From NCBI RefSeq assembly GCF_021739025.1, contig NZ_JAKKOT010000002.1:496001-560000 (forward strand): DNA of 64,000 nt, written 5' to 3'. The translations under genes and the position numbers were made by a program. The notes under the pieces were generated by a model. That model was not told the DNA's origin. It searched no databases and saw only the letters and a list, made by a program, of their open reading frames with translations. Positions 36,901 through 46,094 of this stretch are shown here, piece after piece (the first letter of the stretch is position 1; each line of letters begins with the position of its first letter). Source of the DNA: Gordonia liuliyuniae (GTDB lineage: Bacteria > Actinomycetota > Actinomycetes > Mycobacteriales > Mycobacteriaceae).

Positions 36901-39229
36901 GACGTTCGTCGAACTGTCACCGAATCCGGCCGTCCTCATCTCGGTCGCGGCGACGACATTCGGCGCCGGGGTGCACGACGCCGAACTCGTCGAGACTCTC
37001 CGCCGCAAGGAGGATGAGAGCTACGGCCTGGTCAACGCGCTGATGAAGCTGTACGTGCACGGTCACCCGGTGGACGTGGCGTCGCTGTTCGGTTCGGGCC
37101 ACGACGTGTCGTTCGCGGAGATTCCGCGCACCAGGTTCGACCGCAAGCCGCACTGGCTGACCGGGAGCATCGCGAGCGGGTCGGGTGCCGGTACGGCCCC
37201 CGGATCGCACGTCGGGCTGCCCGACGGCCGCCACGCGTGGGAGGTCAACGCGTCGGCGGTCACCGATCCGCGTGAGCTGGTGCTCGCCGCGGCGAAGCAG
37301 GTCCTCGGGGCGGAAGCCGCGGTCGTGGCGACCGAGTCCGTGCGACCGATCCCGGCACAGGGCACGGTCACGACGACGTTCACCAAACATCCGGGGGGCG
37401 GTGCGCTCGCCGTCCACGCCGATGCGAGCTGCGGCCACGCGCTGCTGTTCGAAGCCGCCGTCACCGCTGGTGCGTCTGGTCTCGCTGATCGAGAGACGCC
37501 CGCTGATCGAGCGGAGCCGAGATCTGAGGTGCCTGCCGATCGAGCGGAGCCGAGACCTGACGATGTGGTCGTCGTCGACGACATCGGCGACAAGTGGAGC
37601 CCGGACTCGGGGCAGAGCGTCGGCGACCGTCTCGCGATCATCGTCGGCGAGTCGATGGGCTATGACCCGGAGGATCTGCCGCGCGAGATCGCGCTCATCG
37701 AGTTGGGTCTCGACTCGTTGATGGCGGTCCGCATCAAGAACCGAGTCGAGTACGAGTTCGACATCCCGCAGCTTCAGTTGCAGGCGATGCGGCAGGCGAA
37801 CCTGTCGGACGTCGAGAAGTTCGTGCAGTTCGCGGTGACGCACCGCGACCAGCTCGACACCCTCAACGAGGAGGCGGCGAACGGCGGCGAACTGGACACC
37901 GCGGCGCTCAACGCCTACATCGACGAGCAGATCGCGAAGGAGGAGGCCGCCCCCGCATCCTCCGCCCCGCCGGTCGAGGCCCCGTCGGTTGAGCCCCCGT
38001 CGGTTGAGCCCACGCCGGTAGTGCCCGCCCCGTCTGCAGAGCTCACCCCGCCTGTTGAGAAGAGTCGAGACCTCGAATCCACGGACATGTCGTCGCAGGC
38101 TGCGGTCGCGGAGGCGGCGGGCTCGGACGTCCCGCCGCGCGATGCCGCGGAGCGTCTCACGTTCGGTGCGTACGCGGTGGTGACCGGCAAGTCGGCGGGC
38201 GGCGTCTTCAACAAGCTGCCGGTGCTCGACGAGGCGACGGCGCAGAAACTGACTGAGCGCCTGAATGAGCGGACGGGCGGCGAGGTCGATGTCGAGGACG
38301 TCCTCGACTCGGAGACCATCGAGGAACTGTCCGACTATGTGCGACAGCAGATGGACGACGCGGGCGACATCGACGGATTCGTGCGTTACCTGCGGGTTCC
38401 GACGAAGGACGGGAAGCCGCAGCACGTCTTCTCGGGTGCGGCGGGCGACCCGACACCGATGCTGTTGTTCCATCCGGCGGGCGGCAACACGACGGCGTAT
38501 GAGGCGTTGGTGAAGCGTCTGCCAGAGGACGTGCCGGTGATCGGGTTCGACCGTGTCGAGGGGTCCATCGAGGAGCGCGTCGAGCAGTACATGCCGAAGC
38601 TGCGCGAGATCCAGCCGCACGGACCGTACGTCCTCGTCGGTTGGTCCCTGGGCGGCGGACTCGCGTACGGCGCCGCGCAGATGTTGCGGGCGGCCGGCGA
38701 GGAAGTGTCATTCGTCGGCCTCATCGACGTGGTGCGTCCGCGGACGGAGGTGCCGGACACCCCGGAGAACAAGCGGGCCCGGCTCGAGCGGTGGAAGACG
38801 TTCGCGGTCCGGACGTACGGCCTGGACGAGAACATTCCGGTCCCGATGGATCGTCTCGTCGAAGCCGACGACGACGAGCAGTTCGCGATCATCATGGAGA
38901 TGATGGCGATGTCGGACGCGAAGATCCCGGGTGGGATCATCGAGCATCAACGGACGTCGTTCATCGACAACCGTGTGTTGAGCAACATCAAACCGTCGCG
39001 CTACGACGGCAAGGTGGTCCTGTACCGCGCCGACAAGATGCACGACGGCGCGATCGAGCTGGAACCGCAGTGGGCGGAGATCGACGAAGACGGCCGGTGG
39101 GGTGAAGTCGTCGACGATCTGGAGATCCTGCACATCGGTGGAGATCACCTGGGCATCGTCGACGAGCCACATATCGCGAAGGTCGCCGCCGATCTGAGCG
39201 CGCGTATGGAAAGACTGGAGAAGCCGTGA
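33968..39229 (+). CDS. pks13: Mycolic acid condensing polyketide synthase Pks13
   Basis: The 1753-residue multidomain enzyme has the Pks13 order. The N-terminal carrier domain has phosphopantetheine S60 in [10 protein letters not shown]. Ketosynthase carries C295 in [12 protein letters not shown], the histidine of EAHGTGT, and [12 protein letters not shown]. Acyltransferase has S797 in [14 protein letters not shown]. The C-terminal carrier domain has S1250 in [13 protein letters not shown]. The thioesterase has S1560 in [11 protein letters not shown] and the histidine in GGDHLGI. It condenses the FadD32-loaded meromycolyl chain with a carboxylated alpha-branch to the 3-oxo mycolate. ATG 33968 follows GAGGAA. 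The linker between the acyltransferase and second carrier domain contains repeat-derived sequence (37505-37560), and the linker before the thioesterase is Pro-rich with small duplications. Confidence 0.97.
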   Translation: MSENTATGASGDPENTGETAGGLTVDELRDWLRQWVANAVGQPIDTIPVERPMEELGLSSRDAVALAADVEDKTGVILNATAVYNHPTIASLATRIIEGDPEADIDVDADRFWERERDDADDIAIVGLATRFPKAGETPDSTWQALIGGVDGISDLPDDRWREFKADPRLAEAIENGNVQGGYLDDVAGFDADFFQMSPREVENVDPQQRLALELTWEALEHAHIPASDLRGGQVGVFMGTSTNDYQLLATLGLSEGASETAAYALTGTATSIIANRVSYFFDFHGPSLAIDTACSSSLVAVHEAVRSLRSGDSNVAIAGGVNMLITPAATLGFDQIGAMAPNGRIKAFSSDADGMIRSEGGGVFVLKRLADARADGDRVLAVVAGSAVNSDGRSNGIFAPNPEAQVQVLRSAYTDAAIDPRTVDYVEAHGTGTVLGDPIEADALGRVVGRGRLPGYPMLLGSAKTNFGHMEAAAGAGALAKVVLSLQHDELPASLNYVGPNPYIQFETTNLKVVTENSAWPRYSGHAISGVSGFGFGGTNAHLVVREVLPSDLASTVVDAAPAVAAPVVDEELDDDEDFLTEAERAVLAAQAKTAPEPVAVAEADPAEGFALAAAEGAVVPLVISGFLASRRRKSAADLLEWLESDAGKATPLVDIGRTLAHRNHGRTRSVVMARSYEDAVKGVRAVADGKQLPFVYTCDAPDAASAVWLLSGFGSQHRKMAKQLYTENPVFAKYADRVDALIQRELGYSMVEIFLDDEQTYAIETAQIGIYTIQVALADTMRHYGAQPGVLVPHSMGEASAAYLSGGLSLEDATRVICQRSRLMGEGESMLVGDDIRLMALVEYSADDINDVLVDFPDLEICVYAAPTHTVIGGPEPQVDAIVERAESEGKLGRKLQTKGASHTSQMDPLLGELSYEITGIEPQRLAVGIYSSVDREAFYRSGHEPIHTIDYFLKGLRHSVWFAQAIAKSVEAGHRTFVELSPNPAVLISVAATTFGAGVHDAELVETLRRKEDESYGLVNALMKLYVHGHPVDVASLFGSGHDVSFAEIPRTRFDRKPHWLTGSIASGSGAGTAPGSHVGLPDGRHAWEVNASAVTDPRELVLAAAKQVLGAEAAVVATESVRPIPAQGTVTTTFTKHPGGGALAVHADASCGHALLFEAAVTAGASGLADRETPADRAEPRSEVPADRAEPRPDDVVVVDDIGDKWSPDSGQSVGDRLAIIVGESMGYDPEDLPREIALIELGLDSLMAVRIKNRVEYEFDIPQLQLQAMRQANLSDVEKFVQFAVTHRDQLDTLNEEAANGGELDTAALNAYIDEQIAKEEAAPASSAPPVEAPSVEPPSVEPTPVVPAPSAELTPPVEKSRDLESTDMSSQAAVAEAAGSDVPPRDAAERLTFGAYAVVTGKSAGGVFNKLPVLDEATAQKLTERLNERTGGEVDVEDVLDSETIEELSDYVRQQMDDAGDIDGFVRYLRVPTKDGKPQHVFSGAAGDPTPMLLFHPAGGNTTAYEALVKRLPEDVPVIGFDRVEGSIEERVEQYMPKLREIQPHGPYVLVGWSLGGGLAYGAAQMLRAAGEEVSFVGLIDVVRPRTEVPDTPENKRARLERWKTFAVRTYGLDENIPVPMDRLVEADDDEQFAIIMEMMAMSDAKIPGGIIEHQRTSFIDNRVLSNIKPSRYDGKVVLYRADKMHDGAIELEPQWAEIDEDGRWGEVVDDLEILHIGGDHLGIVDEPHIAKVAADLSARMERLEKP
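37505..37560 (+). repeat. Repeat-like element inserted in a Pks13 linker
   Basis: Two 23-bp copies of GATCGAGCGGAGCCGAGAYC plus TGA lie at 37505-37527 and 37538-37560, 33 bp apart and in frame. They encode the 11-residue unit [11 protein letters not shown] / [12 protein letters not shown] partial third copy (CTGATCGAGAGACG) precedes them at 37484-37497. Sequences of the type CTGATCGAGCGGAGCCGAGA resemble the dispersed palindromic repeats seen between genes in Gordonia-like genomes; that comparison is from memory. Confidence 0.75.
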
Positions 39230-40779
39230 CAGACAATACGACTGCCGGAAGGCTCACCGAGCTGCGACGCAAGCTCGCGATCGCCGAGGAGCCGGGCGGC
39301 GAGCGGGCCGTGGCCAAGCGGGAGAAGAAGGGGATCTTCTCTCCCCGTAAGCGACTCGAGATGCTGTTCGACGAGGGGACGTTCGTCGAGATCGGCGCAC
39401 TGGTGAAGGCTCCCGGCGCGGATGAGAGCGGCTTCGGCGACGGTGTCGTCACCGGACACGGATTGGTGCACGGTCGACCGGTCGCCGCGTTCAGCCACGA
39501 CCAGACGGTCATGGGCGGCAGCGTCGGCGAGATGTTCGGCCGCAAGGTGTCGACGTTGATGGAGTGGGCGAGCAAACTGGGCTGTCCGATGGTCGGCATC
39601 AACGATTCGGCGGGCGCGCGCATCCAAGACGCGGTCACCTCGTTGGCCTGGTACGCCGAGATGGGTCGACGCAACGACCTGCTGTCGGGTCTGGCGCCGC
39701 AGGTCTCGGTGATCCTCGGAAAGTGTGCGGGCGGCGCCGTTTACACGCCTGCCAACACCGATGTCCTGGTCGCTGTCGAGGACAAGAGCTACATGTTTGT
39801 CACGGGGCCGGACATCCTGAAGGCGGTCAATGGCGAGGAGATCTCGGCGGAGGATCTCGGCAGCGCCCATAACCAGGCCCGCTGGGGAAACATCCATCAC
39901 GTCGCTGCGGACGAGAAGGCCGCATTCGACTGGGTCCGCGAGTATCTGCAGTACATGCCGTCGAGCGCGTACGAGCAGCCGCCGGTCATCAACCCCGGTC
40001 TGGAGCCGGAGATCACCGAGTCGGATCTCAGCCTCAACGAGTTCATGCCCGACAGCGACAACGCCGGCTACGACATGCGCGACATCATTTTGCGGCTGTT
40101 CGACGACGGCGCGTTCCACGAGGTCGCCGAGATCTTCGCGCCGAACATCCTCACCGGCTTCGCCCGCATCGACGGACACAGCGTCGGCGTCGTCGCGAAT
40201 CAGCCGAACGTCATGGCGGGGACGTTGGATACGGACGCGTCGGAGAAGGCGACCCGTTTCGTCCGCATCTGCAACGCCTACAACATTCCGCTCGTGTTCC
40301 TGGTGGACACTCCGGGGATCCTCCCGGGCGTCGTCGAGGAGCAGAAGGGCACGATCCGGCGTTCGGGCAAATTCTTGTACGCGTACGTCGAAGCCGATGT
40401 GCCGAAAGTGACGGTCGTGCTGCGGAAGGCATACGGCGGTGCGTACGCGGTGATGGGCTGCAAGCAATTGGGCGCCGACATCAACTTCGCGTGGCCGACG
40501 GCGAAGATCGCGGTGATGGGCGCCGAGTCGGCTGCCGTCATGCTGACTCGCCGTCAGACGGAGGGCCTGTCGATCGCCGACGCGGACAAGGTGCGGCGGG
40601 ATTTCGTCGACTTCTACAACGTGATGATGGCGAACCCGTACCTGGCGGCGGAGAAGGGTTACATCGACGCTGTGATCGAGCCCGCCGAGACGCGTCTGCA
40701 ACTCCGTAAGGCTCTCGCCCAGCTGCGCGACAAGCAGGTCATCCGCACTGAGCGCAAGCACTACCTGATGCCGATCTAG
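39226..40779 (+). CDS. accD4: Acyl-CoA carboxylase beta subunit AccD4
   Basis: This 517-residue carboxyltransferase subunit has crotonase-fold halves with [44 protein letters not shown], and in the C-terminal half [31 protein letters not shown] and [13 protein letters not shown]. AccD4 works with AccA3 and AccD5 to carboxylate the long alpha-chain acyl-CoA used by Pks13. GTG 39226 overlaps the pks13 stop (GTGA), so translation is coupled. The region after its stop (40780-40830) has three near-repeats of TAGATCGGG and no clear terminator. Confidence 0.95.
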   Translation: MTDNTTAGRLTELRRKLAIAEEPGGERAVAKREKKGIFSPRKRLEMLFDEGTFVEIGALVKAPGADESGFGDGVVTGHGLVHGRPVAAFSHDQTVMGGSVGEMFGRKVSTLMEWASKLGCPMVGINDSAGARIQDAVTSLAWYAEMGRRNDLLSGLAPQVSVILGKCAGGAVYTPANTDVLVAVEDKSYMFVTGPDILKAVNGEEISAEDLGSAHNQARWGNIHHVAADEKAAFDWVREYLQYMPSSAYEQPPVINPGLEPEITESDLSLNEFMPDSDNAGYDMRDIILRLFDDGAFHEVAEIFAPNILTGFARIDGHSVGVVANQPNVMAGTLDTDASEKATRFVRICNAYNIPLVFLVDTPGILPGVVEEQKGTIRRSGKFLYAYVEADVPKVTVVLRKAYGGAYAVMGCKQLGADINFAWPTAKIAVMGAESAAVMLTRRQTEGLSIADADKVRRDFVDFYNVMMANPYLAAEKGYIDAVIEPAETRLQLRKALAQLRDKQVIRTERKHYLMPI

Positions 40780-40838
40780 GCACTAGATCGGCCCTGCAGT
40801 TAGATCGGGTGTTCAGCTGGATCGGGTGTGCGGCGAGA

Positions 40839-41621
40839 CTACGTGAACTGGTCGTAGGAGAGTTTCGCTGCCATGACGACCACGATGACAAGCAGCGCGT
40901 AGCGGACTATCTTGGTTCCGCTGCCGAGGACGAGTCGGGAGCCGACGACGGAGCCGGCGATGTTGGCGACGGCGAGGATCGCGCCGAGCAGCCACATCAC
41001 GTGACCCTGGGACGCGAACACGGCGAGCGCGCCGACGTTGGTGGCGGTGTTGGCGACTTTCGCCATCGCCGCCGACTGCAGGAAGCTCTGATGCAGTAGC
41101 GCGGTGAGCGTGATGATCAGGAACAGTCCGGTACCGGGGCCGAACACGCCGTCGTAGAAGCCGATCACGGCGAGCGTGCACACGGCGACGACGAACCGTG
41201 TGCGCGACACCGGTGCGAACGATTCACGGGTGGCGCCGAACTGGGGGCGCAGTGCGACGAATGCGCCGACGGCGAGCATCGCGGCGATGACGAACGGGCG
41301 CATCATGTCCGAGCTGACGGCCGATGCGGCGAGTGCTCCGCCGACGGCGCACAGACCCGCGAGCGGCACACTGATCGCCACGATTCGGCGATTCACCTCA
41401 ACTCTCCGCAGATACAGAACAGCGGCGGTCGCCGTCCCCCAGAACGCGGTCAGCTTATTAGTGCCCAGGGCCGCGGCGGGCACGGCGTTGGGGAACGCGA
41501 TGAGGAGCAGCGGAAGCAGGACGAGACCGCCCCCTCCGACGACGGCGTCCATCCATCCCGCGACGAGAGCTCCGCCTACGAGAAGGGACAGCAGCGGCAT
41601 GCTCGGCAGGTCCACGTTCAC
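40839..41621 (-). CDS. TauE/SafE-family membrane permease
   Basis: The 260-residue protein has about eight hydrophobic segments and the TauE/SafE signature WMDAVVGGGGLVLLPLLL near the N-terminus, repeated in weaker form as GFYDGVFGPGTGLFLI in the second half. The family exports sulfite, sulfoacetate or related anions; the substrate here is unknown. The start may be GTG 41621 or, more likely if leaderless, GTG 41615, since TAATCT lies 6 bases before the latter. It converges on accD4 and diverges from the broken DUF2231 gene. Confidence 0.85.
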   Translation of the reverse strand: MNVDLPSMPLLSLLVGGALVAGWMDAVVGGGGLVLLPLLLIAFPNAVPAAALGTNKLTAFWGTATAAVLYLRRVEVNRRIVAISVPLAGLCAVGGALAASAVSSDMMRPFVIAAMLAVGAFVALRPQFGATRESFAPVSRTRFVVAVCTLAVIGFYDGVFGPGTGLFLIITLTALLHQSFLQSAAMAKVANTATNVGALAVFASQGHVMWLLGAILAVANIAGSVVGSRLVLGSGTKIVRYALLVIVVVMAAKLSYDQFT

Positions 41622-41665
41622 AGATTACCCAGCGTCCCGTTCGCGGGACTGCTTAGCTTTCGGCT

Positions 41666-42134
41666 ATGGACACCATCGATGGTCTACCGTTGCACCCGCT
41701 CGTCGTACACCTCGTCGTCGTCATTGTGCCGTTGGCCGCTCTGGCCGTGGTCGTCGCGGGCCCTGTGGCCGCGGGCGCGTACGTGGATGGGGCCGATGCC
41801 GTTGATCCTCGCGCTCGTCGGCCTCATCGCCACGCCGATCGCGACGACGGCCGGTGAGAATCTCGAGGACCGTCTCGGCCTGTCGTCGCCTGCCGTCGAC
41901 GAGCACACGTCGGCGGGGGACGTCGTGATCGTCGGAAGCGGATGCCTGTTCGGTGCCGCGGCCCTCCTCTACCTGATCGGGCTGCCGCTGGTGACCGGGC
42001 GTCTCCGGTTGTCGCAGTCGGCGGTGACGACAGTCGACGCGGCCGCCCGCGTCCTCGCCGTCGCTGCCGCGATAGTTGCCGTCTACCTCGTCTTCCGTGC
42101 GGGGGACACCGGGTCCCGCGCCGTCTGGGGCTAG
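41666..42134 (+). pseudogene. DUF2231-type membrane protein, frameshifted
   Basis: The first frame from ATG 41666 reads MDTIDGLPLHPLVVHLVVVIVPLAALAVVVAG, the standard DUF2231 start, then turns into an Arg/His-rich nonsense tail ending at 41857. The expected continuation (ALWPRARTWMGPMPLILALVGLIATP ... GENLEDRLG and three more hydrophobic segments) is in the next frame and runs to 42134. The switch falls at about 41759-41764, where GGCCCTG stands for a likely ancestral GGCGCCCTG, a 2-base loss. The promoter-like TAGCTT lies 6 bases before the ATG. Either the gene is inactivated or there is a base error in the assembly. Confidence 0.8.
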
Positions 42135-42626
42135 GCGGCCCGTTCCTGTCCGACGACGCAGTCGGGAGCGTCGCACGGGTGCGGTCGGCCCGCCCATCCC
42201 TCCCGGTTCAGGACGAGCGTGAGGCGCCCGTCCAACTCGACGATCAGACCGAATTCGGCTGCCAGGTCGGCGCGATAGTGCACGACCACGCCAGGCCTGC
42301 GTCGGACGTTCCGGTGCGCGTCGACGCTCACGTGGATCGGCCCGCGGTCGGAGCCGCCACCGGCCCCAGCATGGAGCGCCGATTCGTGGCTCAATGCCGA
42401 CGGTGCGGTGTCCAGGACGGCACACCACGCTCGCTGCGTCCATGTCAACGGGCCGGTGTGAGCGACGTACACCCCGCGGTGCACGGCCACCCATCGTCGC
42501 CGATGTACCTGGCTGCGGATGTGTGCAGTCGTGACACCACAGTCGAGCGCCTGCTGTCGGTTCACGACTCCGCTCTGGCGACGCAGCAGACCGTGCAGAC
42601 GCCTGAGTGCTTCGTTTCTCCCCCAT
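42131..42626 (-). pseudogene. Decayed DUF559/AbiEi-type protein, paralogue of the gene at 57436
   Basis: The readable frame matches the intact paralogue closely over its first half (RRQSGVVNRQQAL, WVAVHRGVYVAHTGPLTW, QRAWCAVLDTAPSALSHESAL, RRPGVVVHYR). It then jumps directly to FGLIVELDGR, then LTL, then a short Cys-containing end (PCDAPDC), so three internal segments are missing, about 120, 25 and 25 residues. The paralogue's start (ATGGGGGAG) is also found, at 42626, but one base out of frame with the rest. The nuclease-like C-terminal domain is lost. Its stop overlaps the DUF2231 remnant by 4 bp. Confidence 0.8.
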
Positions 42627-42686
42627 GAGACGACTATCGTCGTCGACTCGCCCGAGCGAAAGGGACGCCGAGCACCCTGTGGATAA

Positions 42687-42735
42687 CTTCGTCCGAGAGT
42701 TGAGACCACATAGTGGTCTCAACTCTCGGACGAAG
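42687..42735. terminator. Perfect 23-bp-arm hairpin beside embB
   Basis: Arms at 42687-42709 and 42713-42735 are perfectly complementary, with a 3-base loop ATA. The left arm begins CTTCGTCCGAGAG and ends GAGACCAC. The hairpin starts 5 bases after the embB stop on the minus strand, terminator position, but it lacks a T-run and is unusually long and less GC-rich than other stems here. It may be an I-shaped terminator or a palindromic repeat element. Confidence 0.75.
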
Positions 42736-42740
42736 CCAGG

Positions 42741-45700
42741 TCAGTATCCCTTTGCGCGCATCGGGGCCGGGTTCTCCAGGCCGCTGACGGTGTGCGAGCC
42801 GGTGATGATGTCGGCGGGTCGCGCATCGGGGACCAGCGGGTAGAAGCGTTCCAGACCGCCCCAGTCGCGACCCCAGTCGTTCCGCAGATAGGTCGGGACC
42901 AACGTGTACCGCAGGAGCGCCTCCGTGATGCCGAGGGGCCCGCCGTTCACCCCGTCCGACCACGTCTGCGTGTTCTTCCGGGTGGCTTCCGCATCAGGCA
43001 TGATCCGCCACTTCGGGAGTTCGAGGAGCCCGTGACTGACGGCCATCGGCCGCTGGCACGGGAACACCAGGCCGGGCATCCAATCGATGAACACCGGGTC
43101 GGTCCGCCCGACGACGTCGTTCAACGTCGCCAGCGTCGGGAGCCGCGGCGGGGTGATCGCCACCCACTCCTGGACGGCCATCGCGTCGTCGACGACGTGC
43201 AGGCGGACCACGGAGGCACGCGGCGGTGCGTCCTTCAACACGAAACGCAGCGTCCGCCAGTTCGACGACGTCGAGAACGCGTCCTGCGGCACCTGCGGAG
43301 CCCCGACCGGTACGACGCGGCCGTCCGCTTCCACCCGACCGTATTCGGCGACTACCCGCCGTCCCTGCGTGACGCCACCGAGTTCGCCGACCGCCTCGAT
43401 CGATCCGGCGGCAGCGACCGACAGCAGTGGACGGTTCTCGCCGGCGTCGCCGGCCTGGACGCCCATGTCGTACCAGCCGGTCGTCAGTTCGCTCGTCTGC
43501 TTGGAGCCGTAACTTCCGAGCACGGGCGTCGTCGCCGGATCCAAGCCGTACGGCAGCTTCACCGCGCCTGCCGTTGGCGCGGGTTCGCCGGCCGAGTCGG
43601 ACTCGCCGGACCCCAGTTCGTCGGACCCCGTGTCGTCGAGCTCGGAGTCGACCGAGTCGCCTCCCGCGGTCGGCGGGGTGATGACGTCGTCGTCCTCCTC
43701 GTCGTCGCTGGAGCGGCGCTGATCGAGCGGGTCGATGAGCACGTTCGACGGGACGCCGTCGGCGGTGAACCCGATGTTCGCGGCACCCAGCGCCGCCTTC
43801 GCCGATGGTGCGGCGCGTCCGTCGACGGCTGCCGGCTTCAACACCGCCTTGTTCGGGTCGGCTTCGACGAGGACGTCGTTGGCGAGTGCGCACTCGTCGC
43901 CGGTCAGGGCGCGGGCGTTCGAAGTGGCCCACGACCAGCTGTCGCGCTGCACCCACGCAGCCTTCACGAACGAGCCGAGCATGATGAGGACGACGATTCC
44001 TGCGATCACCGGGATCGGCGAGAAGGTGAACCTGAGCAGGCCTGTCTTACGGGCGCCGGTGCGGACGTCGTCGTCGGTGAAGTCGTCACGGAAGTGGAAC
44101 CACAGGCCGACGGCTGCCACGCCGAGAGCGAGGACCAGCACCACCCAGCTGAGTTTGATGCCCGCCACCTCGATCGGACGGTCCCACCAGGGGATGCCGT
44201 ACGACCCGACGTACCACCACATGTTGGTGCCTGCCGTCGCGACCGCCGTCACCAGCAGGACGGCCGCCGCGAAGAAGGTGCGGTTACGGCGAGACCGCAA
44301 CAGCTTCGGCGCCATCATCGCCGTCGTACCGGCCACCAGGACCGCACCGATCGCCGCGTAGATGCCGAAGTGGTGGGTCCACTTGGTCGGCGTGAACGAT
44401 GTGAAGAACATCGTGCCGATCATGACGCCGATCAACCGCCAGAACGGTCCGCGTGCGATTCCCGCCGGGTGCCTGCTCGACATGAGACGGAAGATCGCGA
44501 CGACCAGCGCCAGGATCATCATCAAGATGCCGAACCGGCGCGGGAACGTGCCGTCGCCGGTGTCGAGCACCAGCCAGTAGTAGCGGGTCGGTTCGCGCCA
44601 CCACTCCTCGGTCGGGCCCACCTCGGTCGCTACCTTGTTGCCCTCCAACAGCGGTGCGAGAGCCTGTGAATAGAAGATCATGAACAGCACCGCGGTGCCC
44701 GACGCGAGCAGCGGGGCGACCAGCGCGACGAGGCCGTCGCGCTTACGTCTCGACACGACGCCCTTCACCAGGGGCCGCAGGCCTGCGATGAGGGCGGCTG
44801 CCGCCATGAGTCCACCGGGCGCGAGCGCCAACGTGAATGCGGCGGCGATGGTCGCTATCGCGTACGGCAGCAGACGTTTCGTCGCGATGGCGCGTTCGAC
44901 GCACACCCAGGTCAGCAGTGCGCCGACGGCTTCCGCTGGTTCTGGGCGGATACCGTTGTTGTACGGCATCCAGATCGCCAGGAACACGGTGGCGCCCGCC
45001 CAGACGGCGGCCGTCGAGTTGCGGACCGCCCGGCCCAGTCGCGGGATGGCTTCACGACTGATGATCCACCAGCCGAGTAGCCCGAGCAGGAACGCCGGCA
45101 GTCGGAGCCACGGGGTCGCCACCGAGATGTGCGTCATCCACGACAGCACCTGGAAGTGCCAGCCGAACGGATCCTGCGGCACGCCGAAGTAGCGGAAGTA
45201 GTTGTCGGCGTACCCGGCTTCGCCGGTGATTCGGGCGACGGTGATGTTGTAGCCGTCGTCGGAGGTGTTCCCGCCGATCAACCACCAGGCGGCGAGAACG
45301 ACGAACACAGCGACGTCGGGGCCGCGGATGGTGAACCAGCCGCGCGGCAGGAACCGTCGGTGGCCGCGGCCGTCCCGCGAATCGAGGACGCCGAGCGCGA
45401 TCAGCGACAGCAGCGTCATCACGATTCCGACGATGATGACGGCGAGCTTGAGTGGCGTCGGCGAATTGATGAATCGGGTGTCGACTGTCGCGTGCACCGA
45501 CAGACCGTCGCGCGGTGCGTTCGACGGCAGATCGGAGAACACGCCGACGATCTGCGGGCGCATGTCGGGGTCGGCGTTGCGGTACGAGGTGGCTGCGCCG
45601 TCAGGGACGCCGGTGATCGCCGCGGTTACGCCGTCGGCACCGCCGGTCAGGGTGAATGCGCAGTCGGGCGACGACTGTGCGGCGCGGCGGTCAACCGACA

Positions 45701-46094
45701 GCAGCACGACGTCGCGCACCACCATCGACACCGTATCGGCGGTCGCGCGGACGAACAGTCCACGGGCTGTCGCCTGACGTCCCTGGCTCGGTAGCGTCGA
45801 CATGAGGTCGCCGCCCTCGGCCGGGAGTTCACGCGCCAGCGAGCAGGGCACCGACGTCGTCATGTCGATGGGCACGAACGACACCATCGGTGCCGTGACG
45901 TCGGTGATCGCGTCGTTCTGCGGCCACGCGAGCTCGGCGGTCTTCTGATCGATCGGGAGGATCGGCGTCAGACACGCCATCAGGAAGCCGATCAGGCCCG
46001 CGACAATCGCGACGATCTTCGTGACGCGATAGTCGCCGCCGCGCAGACGTCGGCGGGTGCCGGAATCGTTCGGAGCGTCGGTGAGGTCAGTCAT
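42741..46094 (-). CDS. embB: Arabinosyltransferase EmbB
   Basis: The 1117-residue GT-C membrane protein has an N-terminal region of about 13 hydrophobic segments and a C-terminal carbohydrate-binding domain. The catalytic acidic motif is GGNTSDDGYNITVARI in the first large periplasmic loop. Third in the emb order (C, A, B), it is assigned EmbB by synteny with M. tuberculosis. EmbA and EmbB act as a pair to add the 3,5-branched arabinofuranose end of arabinan; both are ethambutol targets. A Glu/Asp/Ser-rich insert (DDEEDDD ... SDELGSGESDSAG) lies in the C-terminal domain. ATG 46094 overlaps the embA stop by 8 bp. Confidence 0.92.
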   Translation of the reverse strand: MTDLTDAPNDSGTRRRLRGGDYRVTKIVAIVAGLIGFLMACLTPILPIDQKTAELAWPQNDAITDVTAPMVSFVPIDMTTSVPCSLARELPAEGGDLMSTLPSQGRQATARGLFVRATADTVSMVVRDVVLLSVDRRAAQSSPDCAFTLTGGADGVTAAITGVPDGAATSYRNADPDMRPQIVGVFSDLPSNAPRDGLSVHATVDTRFINSPTPLKLAVIIVGIVMTLLSLIALGVLDSRDGRGHRRFLPRGWFTIRGPDVAVFVVLAAWWLIGGNTSDDGYNITVARITGEAGYADNYFRYFGVPQDPFGWHFQVLSWMTHISVATPWLRLPAFLLGLLGWWIISREAIPRLGRAVRNSTAAVWAGATVFLAIWMPYNNGIRPEPAEAVGALLTWVCVERAIATKRLLPYAIATIAAAFTLALAPGGLMAAAALIAGLRPLVKGVVSRRKRDGLVALVAPLLASGTAVLFMIFYSQALAPLLEGNKVATEVGPTEEWWREPTRYYWLVLDTGDGTFPRRFGILMMILALVVAIFRLMSSRHPAGIARGPFWRLIGVMIGTMFFTSFTPTKWTHHFGIYAAIGAVLVAGTTAMMAPKLLRSRRNRTFFAAAVLLVTAVATAGTNMWWYVGSYGIPWWDRPIEVAGIKLSWVVLVLALGVAAVGLWFHFRDDFTDDDVRTGARKTGLLRFTFSPIPVIAGIVVLIMLGSFVKAAWVQRDSWSWATSNARALTGDECALANDVLVEADPNKAVLKPAAVDGRAAPSAKAALGAANIGFTADGVPSNVLIDPLDQRRSSDDEEDDDVITPPTAGGDSVDSELDDTGSDELGSGESDSAGEPAPTAGAVKLPYGLDPATTPVLGSYGSKQTSELTTGWYDMGVQAGDAGENRPLLSVAAAGSIEAVGELGGVTQGRRVVAEYGRVEADGRVVPVGAPQVPQDAFSTSSNWRTLRFVLKDAPPRASVVRLHVVDDAMAVQEWVAITPPRLPTLATLNDVVGRTDPVFIDWMPGLVFPCQRPMAVSHGLLELPKWRIMPDAEATRKNTQTWSDGVNGGPLGITEALLRYTLVPTYLRNDWGRDWGGLERFYPLVPDARPADIITGSHTVSGLENPAPMRAKGY

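Noticed and set aside
40780-40838. Three TAGATCGGG-like direct repeats after accD4 as a regulatory array
   Set aside because: Spacing is irregular (about 20 bp) and the location is downstream of a gene between convergent stops; more likely simple sequence drift.
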